A model generated the notes under the pieces. The model was not told the DNA's origin, did not search any database, and was given only the letters and a program-made list of their open reading frames with translations. From assembly GCA_903837305.1 (NCBI GenBank), contig CAILUB010000126.1, positions 1 to 7,482 on the forward strand: DNA of 7,482 bases, given 5' to 3'. Positions 6,345 to 7,482 of this stretch are shown here, piece by piece. Position 1 is the stretch's first letter, and every line of letters begins with the position of its first letter. The position numbers were made by a program, and so were the translations under genes. Source of the DNA: an uncultured Cytophagaceae bacterium (GTDB taxonomy: Bacteria > Bacteroidota > Bacteroidia > Cytophagales > Spirosomataceae).

Positions 6345-7482
6345 TTATTGTTCGTTAACTTTCCGGTGGATCATCGTTTGGTTCGACGCGATTTTCGAGA
6401 ATCCTCTCACATCGTCTCCTGTCCACGCTTTGTTCATTTCTCCGTACGCCCCAAAAACAGACGACATCAAATCATATTTCGATTCCATTCCCGTCACCAT
6501 AAATTGGTAGGGAGATAGAGTCACATACACCGTTCCCGTCACATTGCCTTGCGTATCCGCTAAGAAGGTTTCGAAATTACGCATCACCGGCTCTAAGAAC
6601 TGGCCTTCGTGCAATAGCGTTCCGTACATATCACCGATGTTTTGTTTCCAATACAACTGGTGCTTCGTTAACACGTGTTTCTCTAATAAATGGTGTGCTT
6701 TAATGATGATTAATGGCGCAGGAGCCTCGAAGCCCACACGTCCTTTAATCCCGATGATCGTGTCACCCACGTGGATGTCACGACCGATCGCGAAAGCACC
6801 TGCTCTTTCCGTTAACTCCCGGATTGCAGCCACAGTCGATGGGAATTTCTTACCATCTAAACCGACTAATTGACCCGCTTCGAATTGCAAGCTGATTTTC
6901 TCAGGAGCAGTTTTTGTTAATTGCGTAGGCCAAGCCTCTTCAGGTAAATAACCATCGGATGTCAAGGTCTCTTTTCCGCCCACTGATGTGCCCCAAAGGC
7001 CTTTATTGATTGAATAGGTCGACTTATGCCATTCTTGCACCACGCCTTTCGATTTTAAGAATTCGATTTCAGCTTCTCTAGATAATTGCAAGTCGCGAAT
7101 AGGCGTGATCACCTCGCACTCCGGTGCTAGGATTCTGAACACCACATCAAAACGAACTTGGTCGTTACCCGCGCCTGTACTTCCGTGCGCGATGGCTTTC
7201 GCACCTAATTTGGCAGCATACTTAGCAACTGCCGTAGCTTGGAAAACGCGTTCAGCAGATACTGAAAGGGGATAGGTATTGTTTTTTAAGACATTGCCAA
7301 AAACCAAGTACTTCAAACAATCCTGGTAGTATTCCTCCACCACGTCCAAAGTCACGTGCGAAGTCACCCCTAACGAATAGGCTTTCTCCTCGATCGTTTT
7401 CAGTTCCGCCGGAGAAAATCCACCCGTGTCCACTAGGGCCGAATGCACTTCCATGCCGCGCTCTTCCGTTAGATATTTCACA
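6345..7482 (-). CDS. argG: Argininosuccinate synthase, N-terminus cut by window edge
   Basis: ArgG joins citrulline and aspartate with ATP to form argininosuccinate, the penultimate step of arginine synthesis. About 378 residues are present. The gene is open at the right edge: the GTG at 7481-7479 aligns with the internal valine of the usual 'SGGLDTS-x-C-V-KYL' segment, so it is not a start, and roughly 18-20 residues with the ATP pyrophosphatase loop lie outside the window. What remains is well conserved: VDTGGFS (17-23), AHGSTGAGNDQVRFD (98-112), YSINKGLWG (156-164), GRVGFEAPAP (about 248-257) and LSPYQFMVTGMESKYDLM near the C-terminus. The total would be close to 397 residues, the usual short bacterial form. 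It is the most upstream arg gene visible; any operon promoter is off the window. Confidence 0.95.
   Translation of the reverse strand, partial: VKYLTEERGMEVHSALVDTGGFSPAELKTIEEKAYSLGVTSHVTLDVVEEYYQDCLKYLVFGNVLKNNTYPLSVSAERVFQATAVAKYAAKLGAKAIAHGSTGAGNDQVRFDVVFRILAPECEVITPIRDLQLSREAEIEFLKSKGVVQEWHKSTYSINKGLWGTSVGGKETLTSDGYLPEEAWPTQLTKTAPEKISLQFEAGQLVGLDGKKFPSTVAAIRELTERAGAFAIGRDIHVGDTIIGIKGRVGFEAPAPLIIIKAHHLLEKHVLTKHQLYWKQNIGDMYGTLLHEGQFLEPVMRNFETFLADTQGNVTGTVYVTLSPYQFMVTGMESKYDLMSSVFGAYGEMNKAWTGDDVRGFSKIASNQTMIHRKVNEQ

Noticed and set aside
6544..6873. A 109-codon open frame on the plus strand inside argG
   Set aside because: It is fully antisense to conserved argG sequence and has no family signature.
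7479..7481. GTG as a start codon for argG
   Set aside because: The following KYLTEERG matches an internal segment of ArgG after the ATP-binding loop, so the gene continues past the window edge and this is an internal valine.

Overview
The window reads like chromosomal core sequence from a member of the Bacteroidota, probably Cytophagales or a close relative. The phylum call rests on three things: a GldG homologue (a family confined to this phylum), a ~700-residue membrane-anchored SurA/PpiD-type prolyl isomerase of the Bacteroidota kind, and an argG-argC-argD gene order typical of the phylum. Start codons also lack Shine-Dalgarno sequences, which is usual there. The order-level guess is weak. 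All six genes lie on the minus strand, so transcription runs from the right edge to the left edge.

Right part (7482 to 4157), arginine biosynthesis: argG (argininosuccinate synthase, cut by the window edge and missing its N-terminal ATP-binding loop), argC (N-acyl-glutamyl-phosphate reductase; its ATG lies 1 base after the argG stop) and argD (acyl-ornithine aminotransferase). ArgC and ArgD catalyse consecutive steps of ornithine synthesis and ArgG the penultimate step to arginine. The 120-base argC-argD gap is almost entirely two families of 7-bp tandem repeats separated by a 15-bp-period direct repeat, and this array forms the leader of argD.

Middle (4156 to 1942): a 97-base gap holds a plausible Bacteroidota-type promoter framed by an imperfect inverted repeat, followed by a 705-residue periplasmic prolyl isomerase/chaperone (PpiD-like).

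Left part (1941 to 1): a perfect 10-bp hairpin lies between the isomerase gene and gldG. It looks like a terminator and covers the furthest-upstream gldG ATG, so the ATG at 1879 is the better start. gldG encodes a membrane-anchored auxiliary subunit of a gliding-associated ABC transporter; its usual partner gldF is not next to it here. After a 107-base gap with a direct repeat and a palindrome comes the first 38 codons of dnaN (DNA polymerase sliding clamp), cut by the left edge.

I see no mobile element, CRISPR array, RNA gene or defence system. The protein-coding content is ordinary. The most unusual signals are in the intergenic DNA: the heptad array, the hairpin over the gldG start, and the repeat-palindrome-repeat leader of dnaN.
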